Counted from the stretch's first letter, positions 10,310 to 20,579 are shown. The stretch: DNA of 64,000 bases from Sulfurimonas lithotrophica (GCF_009258225.1 NZ_CP043617.1:1550001-1614000); one strand, 5' to 3'. Made by a program: numbers and translations. Notes: a model not told the origin generated them from the sequence alone.

Positions 10310-11474
10310 TCTTAATTACTTTTTTGGCACTTAACAAAAATACAATGCCCAGTGACACTATAAAAGCAGTCACATATAAAGAGGCATTGTAGTTTCCATA
10401 TCTCTCAAACAAAGCTACACTGTATAAAGGCGCACCAACCTGTCCCACACCGTAAGCCGCAGTCATAGCACCCATAAAAATTACCGGATTCGCACCTGCT
10501 AGTTTTCCGCCGTAATGCATAAAAAGAGCGACATGGGCTATAAACGTACTTCCGTACAATGCACCGCTTAATAGGTTTAAGTATATATTATTCGTAAACG
10601 TCGGTATAAGTATCCCTATAATTTGAAGCACAAATGTAATTATGATAATATCTACACTTCCATATTTATGCGCCATTCTCATCCAAAATATAGCTGATGG
10701 AATTCCTGCAACACCTACTATAAGCCAACCAAGACTTCCTGAGCCTTCAAGTCCTTCGAGTGAGTTTATAATATCAGGGAAAAAAGTAGCCTGAACAACA
10801 AACCCCACACCTGCTGTAAAATAAGCAAGGATAAGAAGTATCACATAAGGAGTGAACATAGATTTGGACACCTTGTGTTTAGGCGCTTCTTTTTTTAACT
10901 CTTTATCAAACGATAGTATATATATAACATAAAAAGAGATTACAAACGCAAGTATTGTAAGTACCATCCATGCATCGCTCCAAGTCGAGCTTTTAAGAAC
11001 ATACTGACTTGTCAGTTCAGTAACGGTTATGGCTACACCTATCCCCGTAAAGTGCATCCCCATAGCTTTTGTTTTGTCTTCATAGTTTATCTTTAACATT
11101 ACTATCGCACCGCCGACTATCAAAACCATGGCCGAGCCAAAACCTGCAATTACACGCGATACAAACCAAAGAGTCTCGTTTGTAGTAGTTGCAAGTACAA
11201 GTGTGGTAAGTATGCTAAGTATCATCCCTATTCTAAAAAATCTCACTTTTACATTTATGTCTTTCATAAATATACTAAACACTGCACCGCTAAGGTATCC
11301 TGCATAATTAAAAGATGCGAACAGTCCTGCATTTGTGACACTTAAAAAATCTTCCAACATTGCAGGAAGTAATGTAGTAAAAGCAAATCTTGCTACGCCC
11401 ACTCCTACTACTATACTTAATATGCCTGCAAGCAGAATATTAAAGTTTTTATTTCTATCAAACAAATTTATCAA
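10302..11474 (-). CDS. YbfB/YjiJ-type major facilitator transporter
   Basis: 390 residues with about 12 hydrophobic helices, the normal MFS size. The start of helix 1, [18 protein letters not shown], is typical of the YbfB/YjiJ family, whose substrates are unknown. The second half keeps a long cytoplasmic loop ([14 protein letters not shown]) between helices 6 and 7. It lies 8 nt downstream of a MarR regulator gene on the same strand and should be controlled by it, suggesting efflux of a compound sensed by that MarR protein. The 3' end overlaps convergent gatA. The substrate cannot be predicted. Confidence 0.85.
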   Translation of the reverse strand: MINLFDRNKNFNILLAGILSIVVGVGVARFAFTTLLPAMLEDFLSVTNAGLFASFNYAGYLSGAVFSIFMKDINVKVRFFRIGMILSILTTLVLATTTNETLWFVSRVIAGFGSAMVLIVGGAIVMLKINYEDKTKAMGMHFTGIGVAITVTELTSQYVLKSSTWSDAWMVLTILAFVISFYVIYILSFDKELKKEAPKHKVSKSMFTPYVILLILAYFTAGVGFVVQATFFPDIINSLEGLEGSGSLGWLIVGVAGIPSAIFWMRMAHKYGSVDIIIITFVLQIIGILIPTFTNNIYLNLLSGALYGSTFIAHVALFMHYGGKLAGANPVIFMGAMTAAYGVGQVGAPLYSVALFERYGNYNASLYVTAFIVSLGIVFLLSAKKVIKTT

Positions 11475-11482
11475 TTTATTTC

Positions 11483-11908
11483 CTATTTAATATTTGTATA
11501 TGCTTTGTTTAGAAGCTCAATAAATTTTATTTTTTCATCCTCTGTAAAGCTCTCTGATAATTTTTCATTTTGAATTTGTGATAAAGGGGCTATCTTCTCC
11601 ACCAACTGTTTAGAACTTTGTGTGGCAAAAAGTTTTACCGAACGTCTGTCATTATCGTCACTATCTCTTAAAAGATATCCTTTTTCGACAAGTTTATCAA
11701 TCATTCTTGTTAAATTACCCTGATCTTTAAAAGTTGAGTCTGAGAGTTCTTTTTGGGCTATACCGTCTTTTTCAACTACCCTATATAGTATAATCCACTG
11801 TTCAGGAGATACACCGTAGCGTTTTATCTGTTTATTAAAGCTGTTCTTACTTGTTATTGCCAACCTGTTAATCAAATAGCCAAAAGATTCATCCATGTCA
11901 AACTTCAT
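11483..11908 (-). CDS. MarR-family transcriptional regulator
   Basis: 141 residues forming the MarR winged helix: RYGVSPEQWIILYRVVEKDGIAQKEL, the recognition helix region QGNLTRMIDKLVEKGYL and the wing RDSDDNDRRSVKLFAT. It is first in a two-gene unit with the MFS transporter. A consensus promoter with two dyads lies just upstream, so autorepression relieved by a ligand is likely. The ATG at 11908 is 28 nt from the -10 box. Confidence 0.92.
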   Translation of the reverse strand: MKFDMDESFGYLINRLAITSKNSFNKQIKRYGVSPEQWIILYRVVEKDGIAQKELSDSTFKDQGNLTRMIDKLVEKGYLLRDSDDNDRRSVKLFATQSSKQLVEKIAPLSQIQNEKLSESFTEDEKIKFIELLNKAYTNIK

Positions 11909-11935
11909 AACACTGCCTTTTAAAAAATTAACGGC

Positions 11936-11969
11936 ATTATACTTGTTAAAACAACTATTGTCAACACAA
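11936..11969 (-). promoter_or_regulatory. consensus sigma-70 promoter of the marR-MFS operon with two TTGT(N4)ACAA dyads
   Basis: On the minus strand TTGACA (11964-11959), a 17-bp spacer and TATAAT (11941-11936) match both consensus boxes exactly. Two inverted repeats with TTGT/ACAA arms occupy 11943-11954 (arms extend to TTGTT/AACAA) and 11958-11969. They are 15 bp apart centre to centre, one in the spacer and one over the -35 box. This is where a MarR dimer would block RNA polymerase. Confidence 0.75.
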
Positions 11970-12013
11970 CTACTTAGCTTTTATCTTTTAGAACTTTTTA
12001 ACAACAAAACGGG

Positions 12014-12019
12014 TATAAT
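12014..12019 (+). promoter_or_regulatory. -10 box of the guaB promoter
   Basis: TATAAT in GGGTATAATTAC, 37 nt before the guaB ATG, preceded by T-rich sequence as is usual for Campylobacterota promoters that lack a strict -35 box. Confidence 0.6.
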
Positions 12020-12032
12020 TACATTTACATAA

Positions 12033-13502
<1,470 letters not shown>

Positions 13503-13505
13503 AAA

Positions 13506-13988
13506 ATGTCTGAAGTAAAGTATGCCGGATTTTGGATACGATTTTTAGCATCCTTTCTTGACACCCTGTTTTTAGCTATTCCCGTTGCTGTTATAATCTA
13601 CTTTTTAAGCGGCGGTGAATGGTTTGATTTTGCACAATATCAGCTTAATATGCAGGCAGCAATGGCAGGAAATGCACACTATGCACTTACAAATCAACCT
13701 CAAATGTCTATGAAATGGGAACTGCTTTTTGAATTTTCTATACTTATCGTATCTATAATTTTTTGGCGAAGATGGCGTGGTGCGACTCCGGGTAAAAAAT
13801 ATCTTAAAATTAAAATAGTAGATGCAAATACTTTAGAAGATATAAATAATAAACAAGCTATTACGCGTTCACTTGGCTATATAATCTCTACTTTAGCACT
13901 TCTTATCGGATTTTTGATGGTTGGATTTAGAAAAGATAAACGTGCACTACACGACCTACTCTCAGGAACGATAGTCATCTACGAATAA
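13506..13988 (+). CDS. RDD-family membrane protein
   Basis: 160 residues with three hydrophobic segments (about 15-35, 75-95, 118-138). It begins YAGFWIRFLASFLDTLFL with the paired Arg/Asp residues that name the RDD family and ends with the conserved RKDKRALHDLLSGTIVIY. The family is of unknown or varied function; some members are proposed as Na+/H+ antiporters. It follows guaB by 3 nt and is probably co-transcribed, which says little about function. Confidence 0.88.
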   Translation: MSEVKYAGFWIRFLASFLDTLFLAIPVAVIIYFLSGGEWFDFAQYQLNMQAAMAGNAHYALTNQPQMSMKWELLFEFSILIVSIIFWRRWRGATPGKKYLKIKIVDANTLEDINNKQAITRSLGYIISTLALLIGFLMVGFRKDKRALHDLLSGTIVIYE

Positions 13989-14048
13989 ACTACTTAAACT
14001 AACTACTATTTATATAGTTTATAGATGCTAAATTAGATTTAATTTTGT

Positions 14049-14054
14049 TATAAT
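14049..14054 (+). promoter_or_regulatory. -10 box upstream of the TPR protein gene
   Basis: TATAAT in TTGTTATAATATA, 24 nt before the preferred ATG at 14079. The upstream sequence is almost pure A/T. Confidence 0.5.
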
Positions 14055-14078
14055 ATAAAAAATTAAATGGAAACAATC

Positions 14079-15596
14079 ATGAAAATCATATTAATTGTAT
14101 CTTTCTTACTTTACTCATTAGTGTACTCTAATGAAAATTACCCATCTATTTACGCTCAACTTGGAACGCCAATTTATAAATCAAGCAAAGATATTTCTAA
14201 ACTACGTGATATTGATGTATTAAGATATGAAGTAATAAACTATTTAGAGAATAAAAAACAAACACTAGACCTAGGAATAAAAGCTGATAAATCAACCAAT
14301 AAAAACTTCAAAAAAGACTATTTAAAACAATTAAGAAAATTAGAAAAACAACATAATAAGATTATCGCATATACAAGAAAGAGACTATTGGATGCGGTAG
14401 AAAAAAAAGATACAAATATTTTTAATAAAATCACAAATATAGATTTACCTCAACTTTATAAAAGTAAAGATTTTAATGATAAGGTATTAAATTATTATAA
14501 GCAAAATAATAAACAAAATAATAAATTTTTAAACAAACAAATTAAAGAATTAGCATACACTCAAAGTAATAATAAAAGCACTATAGAAATACCAAAAAAC
14601 ATTAAAAATTTAAAAGATAAAAATCTATTTAACAAAATAAGTATTTTATTGAATTCTTATTATGGAGAAGTTGGTGCTTTTAACAATATAACAGACCTTT
14701 CCAATGAGCTTTACAGAAGAGATCCAGATAGTAAGTATTCTCTTGTTATTAAAGCAAGGATAGAACTTCATATGGGTTATATAAGAGGAGATAACTATTC
14801 TAAAGAGCATATTAAAAAAGCAAGATCTTTAGTTTTAGAAGCGATAAAAAAAGACCCAAACTTTTTTGATGCTCAAAACTTTTTGGCTACAACATACATA
14901 GTTGAACATACTTCTCAAGGCCTTCAAAAAGCAAAAAATATTGCTGAAAAATCTAAAAACATGTCTTCTAGTCCCTTTAGAAAAGAATTTCTTAATGCTA
15001 AAATTGCAAAAGAAGAAAAAAACTATAAAAGAGCAGCAGATATTGCTAAAAATATTTTAAAAAATACTGATGAAATATGGGTTAAGACTGCTTGTTACAG
15101 TCATTTGACTACATATTATAGAAGTATAAAAGAATACAAAAAAGTTCATGAACTATATCAAGAAGATATTAAATTAAATCCTGATTCACCTTGGGCATTA
15201 GTTAATTATGCTAGCTTTTTAAATCGTATAAAAGACTATAAACAAGCTATTATATATGCTAATAGATCATTACAGCTAAGAGACTTTGGTATGGCTCATT
15301 ACCACTTAGCAAAAGGCTATTACGGTATTGCCTCAAAACTACTATATGATGAAAAAAAATATAATGATTCCATAGAATATTTCACAAAATCAATTCAGCA
15401 CAATCCAACACATGAGAATTCATACTATGGTTTTGCACATGCACATTATCAAGTAGGTTATAAAACTAAAAATATACCTTATTTAAAAAAGGCTAAAATA
15501 GCTTATGAGCAAACACTTCAAATAGATCCTAAACATAAACAAGCGAATAAAGAACTAAAGCGTTTAAATAAATTGCTAAACTATTTAGGCATTTAA
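14079..15596 (+). CDS. secreted TPR-repeat protein, unusually AT-rich
   Basis: 505 residues from the ATG at 14079; an in-frame ATG 12 nt earlier is possible, but GGAA sits 6 nt before the later one. A short signal peptide (KIILIVSFLLYSLVYSNE) predicts export. After a Lys/Asn-rich, probably helical region (about 55-200), TPR units appear at about 215-250, 265-300 and repeatedly from 350 to the end (AHYHLAKGYYGIASKLL, NSYYGFAHAHYQVGY, AKIAYEQTLQIDPKHKQA). TPR proteins are scaffolds, so no reaction is predicted. The gene is noticeably richer in A and T and in AAA, AAT and ATA codons than its neighbours, and it has its own promoter, suggesting separate acquisition. It is not obviously linked to flanking guaB or metY. 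Confidence 0.8.
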   Translation: MKIILIVSFLLYSLVYSNENYPSIYAQLGTPIYKSSKDISKLRDIDVLRYEVINYLENKKQTLDLGIKADKSTNKNFKKDYLKQLRKLEKQHNKIIAYTRKRLLDAVEKKDTNIFNKITNIDLPQLYKSKDFNDKVLNYYKQNNKQNNKFLNKQIKELAYTQSNNKSTIEIPKNIKNLKDKNLFNKISILLNSYYGEVGAFNNITDLSNELYRRDPDSKYSLVIKARIELHMGYIRGDNYSKEHIKKARSLVLEAIKKDPNFFDAQNFLATTYIVEHTSQGLQKAKNIAEKSKNMSSSPFRKEFLNAKIAKEEKNYKRAADIAKNILKNTDEIWVKTACYSHLTTYYRSIKEYKKVHELYQEDIKLNPDSPWALVNYASFLNRIKDYKQAIIYANRSLQLRDFGMAHYHLAKGYYGIASKLLYDEKKYNDSIEYFTKSIQHNPTHENSYYGFAHAHYQVGYKTKNIPYLKKAKIAYEQTLQIDPKHKQANKELKRLNKLLNYLGI

Positions 15597-15608
15597 TTAA
15601 GCATATTG

Positions 15609-15641
15609 TGATAAAATTATCAAATTAATTTTTATTATACT
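15609..15641 (+). promoter_or_regulatory. metY promoter region with a TGATAA/TTATCA dyad over the -35 position
   Basis: An inverted repeat TGATAA-AA-TTATCA (15609-15622) sits where the -35 box would be for a TATACT -10 box at 15636-15641, 15 nt before the metY ATG. It could be a repressor site for methionine control, but the binding protein is unknown and no SAM riboswitch fits in the 59-nt gap. Confidence 0.4.
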
Positions 15642-15655
15642 TAAGGGATAATTTT

Positions 15656-16921
15656 ATGGAACTACAAACTTCAGCACTTCATGCAGGTTATGAGAAAGAT
15701 ACTCAGGGGACTATGGCAGTTCCTATCTACCAAACAACTGCATATGAATTTCGTGATGTAGAACACGCAGCAAACCTTTTTGCACTAAAAGAGTTAGGCA
15801 ATATCTACACACGTCTAAACAATCCTACAACCGATGTGTTTGAGAAACGTTTTGCAGCACTAGAGGGTGGAGAAGCTGCACTTGCTACATCAAGCGGTAT
15901 GAGTGCTATATTTTTTGCTATTGCAAATGCTGCTGAAGCGGGTGACAATATAGTTTGTGCAAAACAACTTTACGGCGGAAGTTTAACTCAAACTGCTCAT
16001 ACACTGAAGCGTTTCGGTATAGAAGCTAGATTTTTTGACGTACATAATCCTGCTGCCATAGAAGAGCTTGTAGATGACAAAACTAAAGTTATCTTTTTTG
16101 AGTCTTTAACAAACCCAAGTATAGATGTAGCAGATATAGATGCGATTGTAGCAATAGCGGATAAATACAACATATTAACTGTAGTTGATAATACTGTTGC
16201 GACTCCTGTACTTTGTCGTCCACTAGAACGCGGTGCTGATATAACTGTTCACAGTGCTTCTAAATACACAACCGGTCAAGGACTTGCGATCGGCGGAATA
16301 CTTGTTGAGAGAAAAGGTCTTATAGATAAACTAAAAGGAAATGCACGTTATGCACACTTTAACGAACCGGATGCATCGTACCACGGTTTAGTTTATACAG
16401 ATGTACCCTTACCGCCTTTTACACTTCGTGCACGTTTAAGCCTGCTTCGTGATTTAGGAGCTGTAAGCTCACCGTTTAACTCATGGCTGTTTATCCAAGG
16501 TATGGAGCATCTTAGTCTGCGTATGCGTGAACACTCTAAAAATGCACTTGAATTAGCTACATTCTTAGAGTCACATCCTAAGGTTAAAAAAGTGAACTAC
16601 CCAGGACTTAAAAGTAACTCTAACTATGAAATGGCACAAAAGTACTTTGAAAACGGCTTATGTTCAGGTCTGCTTAGTTTTGAAGTTGAAGATATGGCTG
16701 CGGCTGAAAAAATAGTAAATGCAACCGAGCTTTACTCACTTGTTGTAAATATAGGTGATAGCAAATCAATCATCACTCACCCTGCTTCTACGACTCACCA
16801 ACAGTTATCTGCCGAAGAGTTGGATGCTTGTGGTGTTCCTGCAGGACTTATCCGTATTTCATGCGGGCTTGAGAGCTCAAAAGATTTGATAGCCGATATG
16901 AAACAAGCTTTAGAAGCCTGA
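15656..16921 (+). CDS. metY: O-acetylhomoserine sulfhydrylase (aminocarboxypropyltransferase)
   Basis: 421 residues, typical of MetY rather than the shorter MetB/MetC (about 390). A PLP enzyme of the Cys/Met metabolism family that makes homocysteine from O-acetylhomoserine and sulfide. Motifs: YTRLNNPTTDVFEKRFAALE, substrate-loop YGGSLTQTAHTLKRFG, and the PLP-lysine region HSASKYTTGQGLAIGG (SxSKY-type). The C-terminal GDSKSIITHPASTTHQQLS is diagnostic. It is followed 63 nt later by metX, which makes its substrate. Direct sulfhydrylation suits a sulfide-rich habitat. Confidence 0.96.
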   Translation: MELQTSALHAGYEKDTQGTMAVPIYQTTAYEFRDVEHAANLFALKELGNIYTRLNNPTTDVFEKRFAALEGGEAALATSSGMSAIFFAIANAAEAGDNIVCAKQLYGGSLTQTAHTLKRFGIEARFFDVHNPAAIEELVDDKTKVIFFESLTNPSIDVADIDAIVAIADKYNILTVVDNTVATPVLCRPLERGADITVHSASKYTTGQGLAIGGILVERKGLIDKLKGNARYAHFNEPDASYHGLVYTDVPLPPFTLRARLSLLRDLGAVSSPFNSWLFIQGMEHLSLRMREHSKNALELATFLESHPKVKKVNYPGLKSNSNYEMAQKYFENGLCSGLLSFEVEDMAAAEKIVNATELYSLVVNIGDSKSIITHPASTTHQQLSAEELDACGVPAGLIRISCGLESSKDLIADMKQALEA

Positions 16922-16984
16922 TATATATTAATATTAAGCCATTTTTGCTAGAATAATAAAAATTATTTTTAAGAAGCATAAAAC

Positions 16985-18091
16985 TTGAGTTTAAATCTAC
17001 AAACACATACAGAACATTTTACTAATCCACTCTACCTTGAGAGTGGACGTATATTAGAACCTTACGATATAACTTATGAGACATACGGTGAGTTAAACGA
17101 GGACAAAAGTAATGTTGTTGTAGTTTGTCATGCACTCACGGGAAGCCACCATGCGGCGGGTACTTATGAAGATGAGAGAAAAGCAGGTTGGTGGGACGGA
17201 CTCATAGGCAGCGGCAAAGCTGTAGATACCGATAAATACTTTGTAATATGTACTAATGTAATAGGCTCATGTTTTGGCTCAACCGGACCGATGAGTCCAA
17301 AACATCCGCATCATGAACCGTATCGTTATAAATTTCCGGTAGTTACTATAAAAGATATGGTAAAAGCTCAACGCATCCTTTTTGACAGGCTTGATATCCA
17401 CAGAGTTGAAGCGATTATAGGTGGAAGTATGGGCGGTATGCAAGCCCTTCAGTTTGCTATACACTACCCTAACTTTGCAAAAAAGATAATCGCTTTGGCT
17501 ACAACTTATGCTACACAGCCATGGGCTATTGCATTTAATAAAGTTGCATCTGAGTCTATACTTAAAGACCCTGAATTCAAACAAGGTTATTATGACCCGG
17601 AAGTTATAAAAGAGAATGGTCTAAGCGGTATGGCGGTTGGTCGCATGGCAGGACACATAAGCTTTTTATCACATGAATCAATGGATGAAAAGTTTGGTCG
17701 TGAGTATAAAAGAACCGATGGTTTATATGAGCTTTTTGGTAAATTTCAAGTTGAATCATATTTAGAGTACAACGGTTATAACTTTACAAAATGGTTTGAC
17801 CCATTGGCTTATCTTTATATTACAAAAGCCATAAATATTTACGACCTCTCACGTGGATTTGATTCTTTAGCAGAAGCGCTTCAGAAAATAACCGCAAAAC
17901 TGCATCTAATAAGCTTTAGCAACGATATGTTATTTAAAAGCGATGAGATGAAACATATAGATGATGTTTTAAACGAAAACGCTCAGACAAATCACAAATA
18001 TATCGATATACAAAGTGATTACGGGCACGATGCATTTTTAGTAGAGTTGGAAAAATTTGATTTTTATATAAAAGAGGCATTAGATGAGTAA
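16985..18091 (+). CDS. metX: homoserine O-acetyltransferase
   Basis: 368 residues, alpha/beta-hydrolase fold. Transfers acetyl from acetyl-CoA to homoserine, feeding MetY directly upstream. Motifs: CHALTGSHHAAG, WWDGLIGSGKAVDT, the nucleophile elbow GGSMGGMQALQ (catalytic Ser) and the C-terminal GHDAFLVE with the catalytic His. The TTG start is taken because AAGAAG lies just upstream and the product begins SLNLQTHTEHF as expected. Its end overlaps xseB by 8 nt. Confidence 0.97.
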   Translation: MSLNLQTHTEHFTNPLYLESGRILEPYDITYETYGELNEDKSNVVVVCHALTGSHHAAGTYEDERKAGWWDGLIGSGKAVDTDKYFVICTNVIGSCFGSTGPMSPKHPHHEPYRYKFPVVTIKDMVKAQRILFDRLDIHRVEAIIGGSMGGMQALQFAIHYPNFAKKIIALATTYATQPWAIAFNKVASESILKDPEFKQGYYDPEVIKENGLSGMAVGRMAGHISFLSHESMDEKFGREYKRTDGLYELFGKFQVESYLEYNGYNFTKWFDPLAYLYITKAINIYDLSRGFDSLAEALQKITAKLHLISFSNDMLFKSDEMKHIDDVLNENAQTNHKYIDIQSDYGHDAFLVELEKFDFYIKEALDE

Positions 18092-18275
18092 AGAAAATAC
18101 AAACTTCGAGACAAAACTTGAAAATGCAAAAAAGACATTAGAGACTCTGATGAATCCCGAAATCACTTTGCAAGACAGCGTAAAAGCATATGAAAAAGGT
18201 ATCAAAGAACTTCAAGAGGCTCAAAAAATACTAGAAGATGCACAGATAAAAATTACAGAGATTAAGAACTCATAA
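18084..18275 (+). CDS. xseB: exodeoxyribonuclease VII small subunit
   Basis: 63 residues, the normal size. The conserved core (FETKLENAKKTLETLMNPE then LQDSVKAYEKGIKEL) is present. XseB binds several copies per XseA in the single-strand DNA exonuclease VII; xseA is not in this window. It overlaps metX by 8 nt and shares its last base with the next gene, so the three are translationally coupled. Confidence 0.94.
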   Translation: MSKENTNFETKLENAKKTLETLMNPEITLQDSVKAYEKGIKELQEAQKILEDAQIKITEIKNS

Positions 18276-19063
18276 TGAGAGCAGCCGTACTGCAACTAAG
18301 TTCCCAAGGGATGAGTAGTACAAAACTCTATAACTACATACGCATCGCCAACAAAAAAGGAGTAAAGCTACTCCTTTTGGGTGAATATATTCTCAACCCT
18401 TTTTTTAAAGAGTTAGAGTCAATGAGCCTGAGCATGATAAAAGAACAGGCAGATTTTCAAATAAAGATGCTTAAAGAGTTATCAAATACATACCATATAA
18501 CTATAGTAGCACCGATGGTTATTGTTAAAAAAGATAAAATTTATAAATATGTCGTAAAATTTGCACCGAGTTCTACATCATACTATCAACAACAACTTCT
18601 TATAAACTATCCGCATTGGAATGAAAAAAAATATTTCTCAAATGAGCAAGAAGAGTTAAAAACTCCCCTGATTTTCAAAATAGAGGGTTTTAAGTTTGCA
18701 ATTATGAACGGTTATGAGATACATTTTGATGAGATGTTTGAAAAATTAAAAGATAAAAATATAGACTGTCTTTTACTCCCCGGTGTATCAACTTTTGATT
18801 CATACGAGAGATGGAAAGCACTTATACTCTCACGTGCTTTTACGCATAACATATATATTTTAAGAGCCAATCGTATAGGCGACTACGACGATAAAGATTT
18901 TTTATGGAATTTTTACGGGGACTCACTGCTAGCTTCTCCAAACGGCGAACTACTTGAGCATCTAGGGAACAAAGAAGAGTTGATGATAGTCCAAATGAAT
19001 CATTTAGAAGTTGTAAAATCCAGAAGAGTGTGGGCTTTTAGAGAAAATTTGTCAAAAATCTAG
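18275..19063 (+). CDS. nitrilase-fold (carbon-nitrogen hydrolase) homologue lacking catalytic residues
   Basis: 262 residues following the nitrilase-superfamily pattern: LLLLGEYILNPF with the family glutamate (Glu37), the YFSNEQEE region after the lysine loop, and the nucleophile-elbow equivalent FAIMNGYEIHFDE. In active members the elbow reads xICYE/D; here the Cys position is Gly146. The lysine of the RKxHL loop aligns with Gln106 (YYQQQLLINY). So Cys is absent, Lys appears absent, and only Glu of the E-K-C triad remains. It is probably a pseudoenzyme with a binding or structural role. It shares one base with xseB and so is expressed with xseB and metX. The start ATG and spacing are natural and no frame damage is seen. 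Confidence 0.8.
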   Translation: MRAAVLQLSSQGMSSTKLYNYIRIANKKGVKLLLLGEYILNPFFKELESMSLSMIKEQADFQIKMLKELSNTYHITIVAPMVIVKKDKIYKYVVKFAPSSTSYYQQQLLINYPHWNEKKYFSNEQEELKTPLIFKIEGFKFAIMNGYEIHFDEMFEKLKDKNIDCLLLPGVSTFDSYERWKALILSRAFTHNIYILRANRIGDYDDKDFLWNFYGDSLLASPNGELLEHLGNKEELMIVQMNHLEVVKSRRVWAFRENLSKI

Positions 19064-19093
19064 CAACTTTTATAATATTAAAAAAAATTATGA

Positions 19094-19099
19094 TATAAT
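19094..19099 (+). promoter_or_regulatory. -10 box of the ThiF/MoeB-like gene
   Basis: TATAAT in the extended form TGATATAATC, 41 nt before the ATG at 19140. Confidence 0.5.
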
Positions 19100-19139
19100 C
19101 ACTTTTTTATCACAAAATAAGCTACTACGAGGGTTTAAT

Positions 19140-19811
19140 ATGATGCAATATTTTCATCGCCAAGTTCAACTTTGGGGAGAAGAAACACAAATAAAACTTC
19201 AAAATAAAAAAATTGCCATAATAGGTTCGGGCGGCTTAGGTAGTTCTTTAGCTTATGCTTTAGGTGCTAGCGGAATCGGTGAGATTCATATGATAGATTT
19301 TGATGAAGTAAGCCTACATAATGTCCACCGTCAAATTGCTTTTAAAGTTGAAGATGAAGGTAAAAATAAAGCTGAGATAAACGCTAAAATCATAGAAGAT
19401 AGATGTCCGTATGTAAAAGCATATTCCCATAACTGCGACTTTAATACATGGGCGGCTAAAAATATTGAGATTGACCTTATTATCGATGCTACGGACAACT
19501 TACCTACAAGAGGCGATATAAATACATATGCAAAAAAGAAAAATCTTCCTTGGGTATATGGAAGCGTTGAAGCTTTTCACGGACAAGTTTGTTTTATACA
19601 AAACGCATCTTTTAGCGATGCATTTAAAATAATAAATAAAACACCTGCAGGTATTGCCGCTCCTATAGTTATGCATATAGCTAGTTTACAAGCAAATTTG
19701 GCACTTAGATATTTAGCGGGACTAAGTGTAAAAAAAGATATGCTATATTACCTGTTTTTTAATGACGAAGGGGAGTTAATAACTCAAAAATTCGGCTTAC
19801 CTGTGACTTAG
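19140..19811 (+). CDS. ThiF/MoeB/HesA-family adenylyltransferase, without zinc motifs
   Basis: 223 residues. E1-like fold: ATP-binding GSGGLGSSLAYALGASGIG at about 31, acidic IDFDEVSLHNVHRQIAF with the N-x-x-R-Q motif, and DATDNLPTRGDI, so carboxy-terminal adenylation of a ThiS/MoaD-like protein is chemically plausible. Unlike MoeB and ThiF it lacks both CxxC zinc pairs and the C-terminal tail is short. The partner ubiquitin-like protein is not nearby. It could serve sulfur transfer for thiamine, molybdopterin or thio-modification; the substrate is undecided. Its 3' end overlaps the convergent membrane protein gene by 15 nt. Confidence 0.85.
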   Translation: MMQYFHRQVQLWGEETQIKLQNKKIAIIGSGGLGSSLAYALGASGIGEIHMIDFDEVSLHNVHRQIAFKVEDEGKNKAEINAKIIEDRCPYVKAYSHNCDFNTWAAKNIEIDLIIDATDNLPTRGDINTYAKKKNLPWVYGSVEAFHGQVCFIQNASFSDAFKIINKTPAGIAAPIVMHIASLQANLALRYLAGLSVKKDMLYYLFFNDEGELITQKFGLPVT

Positions 19812-20579
19812 CATTAACATAACTTTGTTTTTATCAAATTCTAAATTAAAAACCGATTTTAGAAGTATATAAAAAAACCATAAAAATAGGAGTGGAAATA
19901 TAACCGTAGTGACCACAAATATTGTTATCAGTTTTATTACTTTTTTTGAAAAAATTTCCATTTTCTGTTCAAACTCTTCCCAATAAGATTTCAAATCTCT
20001 TTTTTCTTTTTGAATCTCCTCCAAATCACTTTTATATTCACTTATAAAAATAGTTGAACTTTTATAGTTTTGAGAATAGATATTGTTATAAAAAGCTTCA
20101 TTCGTATATATAAATATAACTGCTCCAAAACGTAAAACTAGAAGCAATACGACTATTTTTAACAATAATAAAAATGCAGTTGAATTATGAAGTTTTTTTA
20201 CCCACATGACTATTAAAGTAGCTACTACCGCAACTAAAAGAGTAACTTTTATAAAGAGTGTTTTAGCCATTATCAACAAAAGATGCTGAATACCTATAGA
20301 TACAGAAGATGCAAGCATAATCCATGAAAAACGCTCTACCAAATCATTTAGTGGGTCGAGTATCTCACCCAGACCTACGGTAGCTCCTACAAAAAAGCTG
20401 ACGTTTATCTCCGAACTTTGAATTACGGATATTACTGCATTGAGTCCTTTTGCTAAAGCAAACGAGTACACGGCTCGATCAAAACTTTGGTAGTAAAGTT
20501 CCAATGCATTTTTATCAATATCAAATGCAAGTGACAATAATGCAAGTAAAACAAGTACGACACTCAAGAAAATTTTCAT
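19797..20579 (-). CDS. membrane protein of unknown function with a central coiled coil
   Basis: 260 residues from the ATG at 20579. The longer frame to 20690 would run through the divergent aminotransferase start, whereas GAGG sits properly before the 20579 ATG. It begins with a signal-anchor-like helix (KIFLSVVLVLLALLSLAF), has further membrane helices near 80-105, 110-130 and 140-165 and a final pair near 215-245. A charged helical segment (YKSDLEEIQKEKRDLKSYWEE) separates the last two groups. I recognise no family. Its neighbours give no functional hint. Confidence 0.75.
   Translation of the reverse strand: MKIFLSVVLVLLALLSLAFDIDKNALELYYQSFDRAVYSFALAKGLNAVISVIQSSEINVSFFVGATVGLGEILDPLNDLVERFSWIMLASSVSIGIQHLLLIMAKTLFIKVTLLVAVVATLIVMWVKKLHNSTAFLLLLKIVVLLLVLRFGAVIFIYTNEAFYNNIYSQNYKSSTIFISEYKSDLEEIQKEKRDLKSYWEEFEQKMEIFSKKVIKLITIFVVTTVIFPLLFLWFFYILLKSVFNLEFDKNKVMLMLSHR

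Noticed and set aside
15597-15655. Possible SAM riboswitch before metY
   Set aside because: The 59-nt gap is too short and shows no SAM-box helices, only a small dyad and a -10 box.
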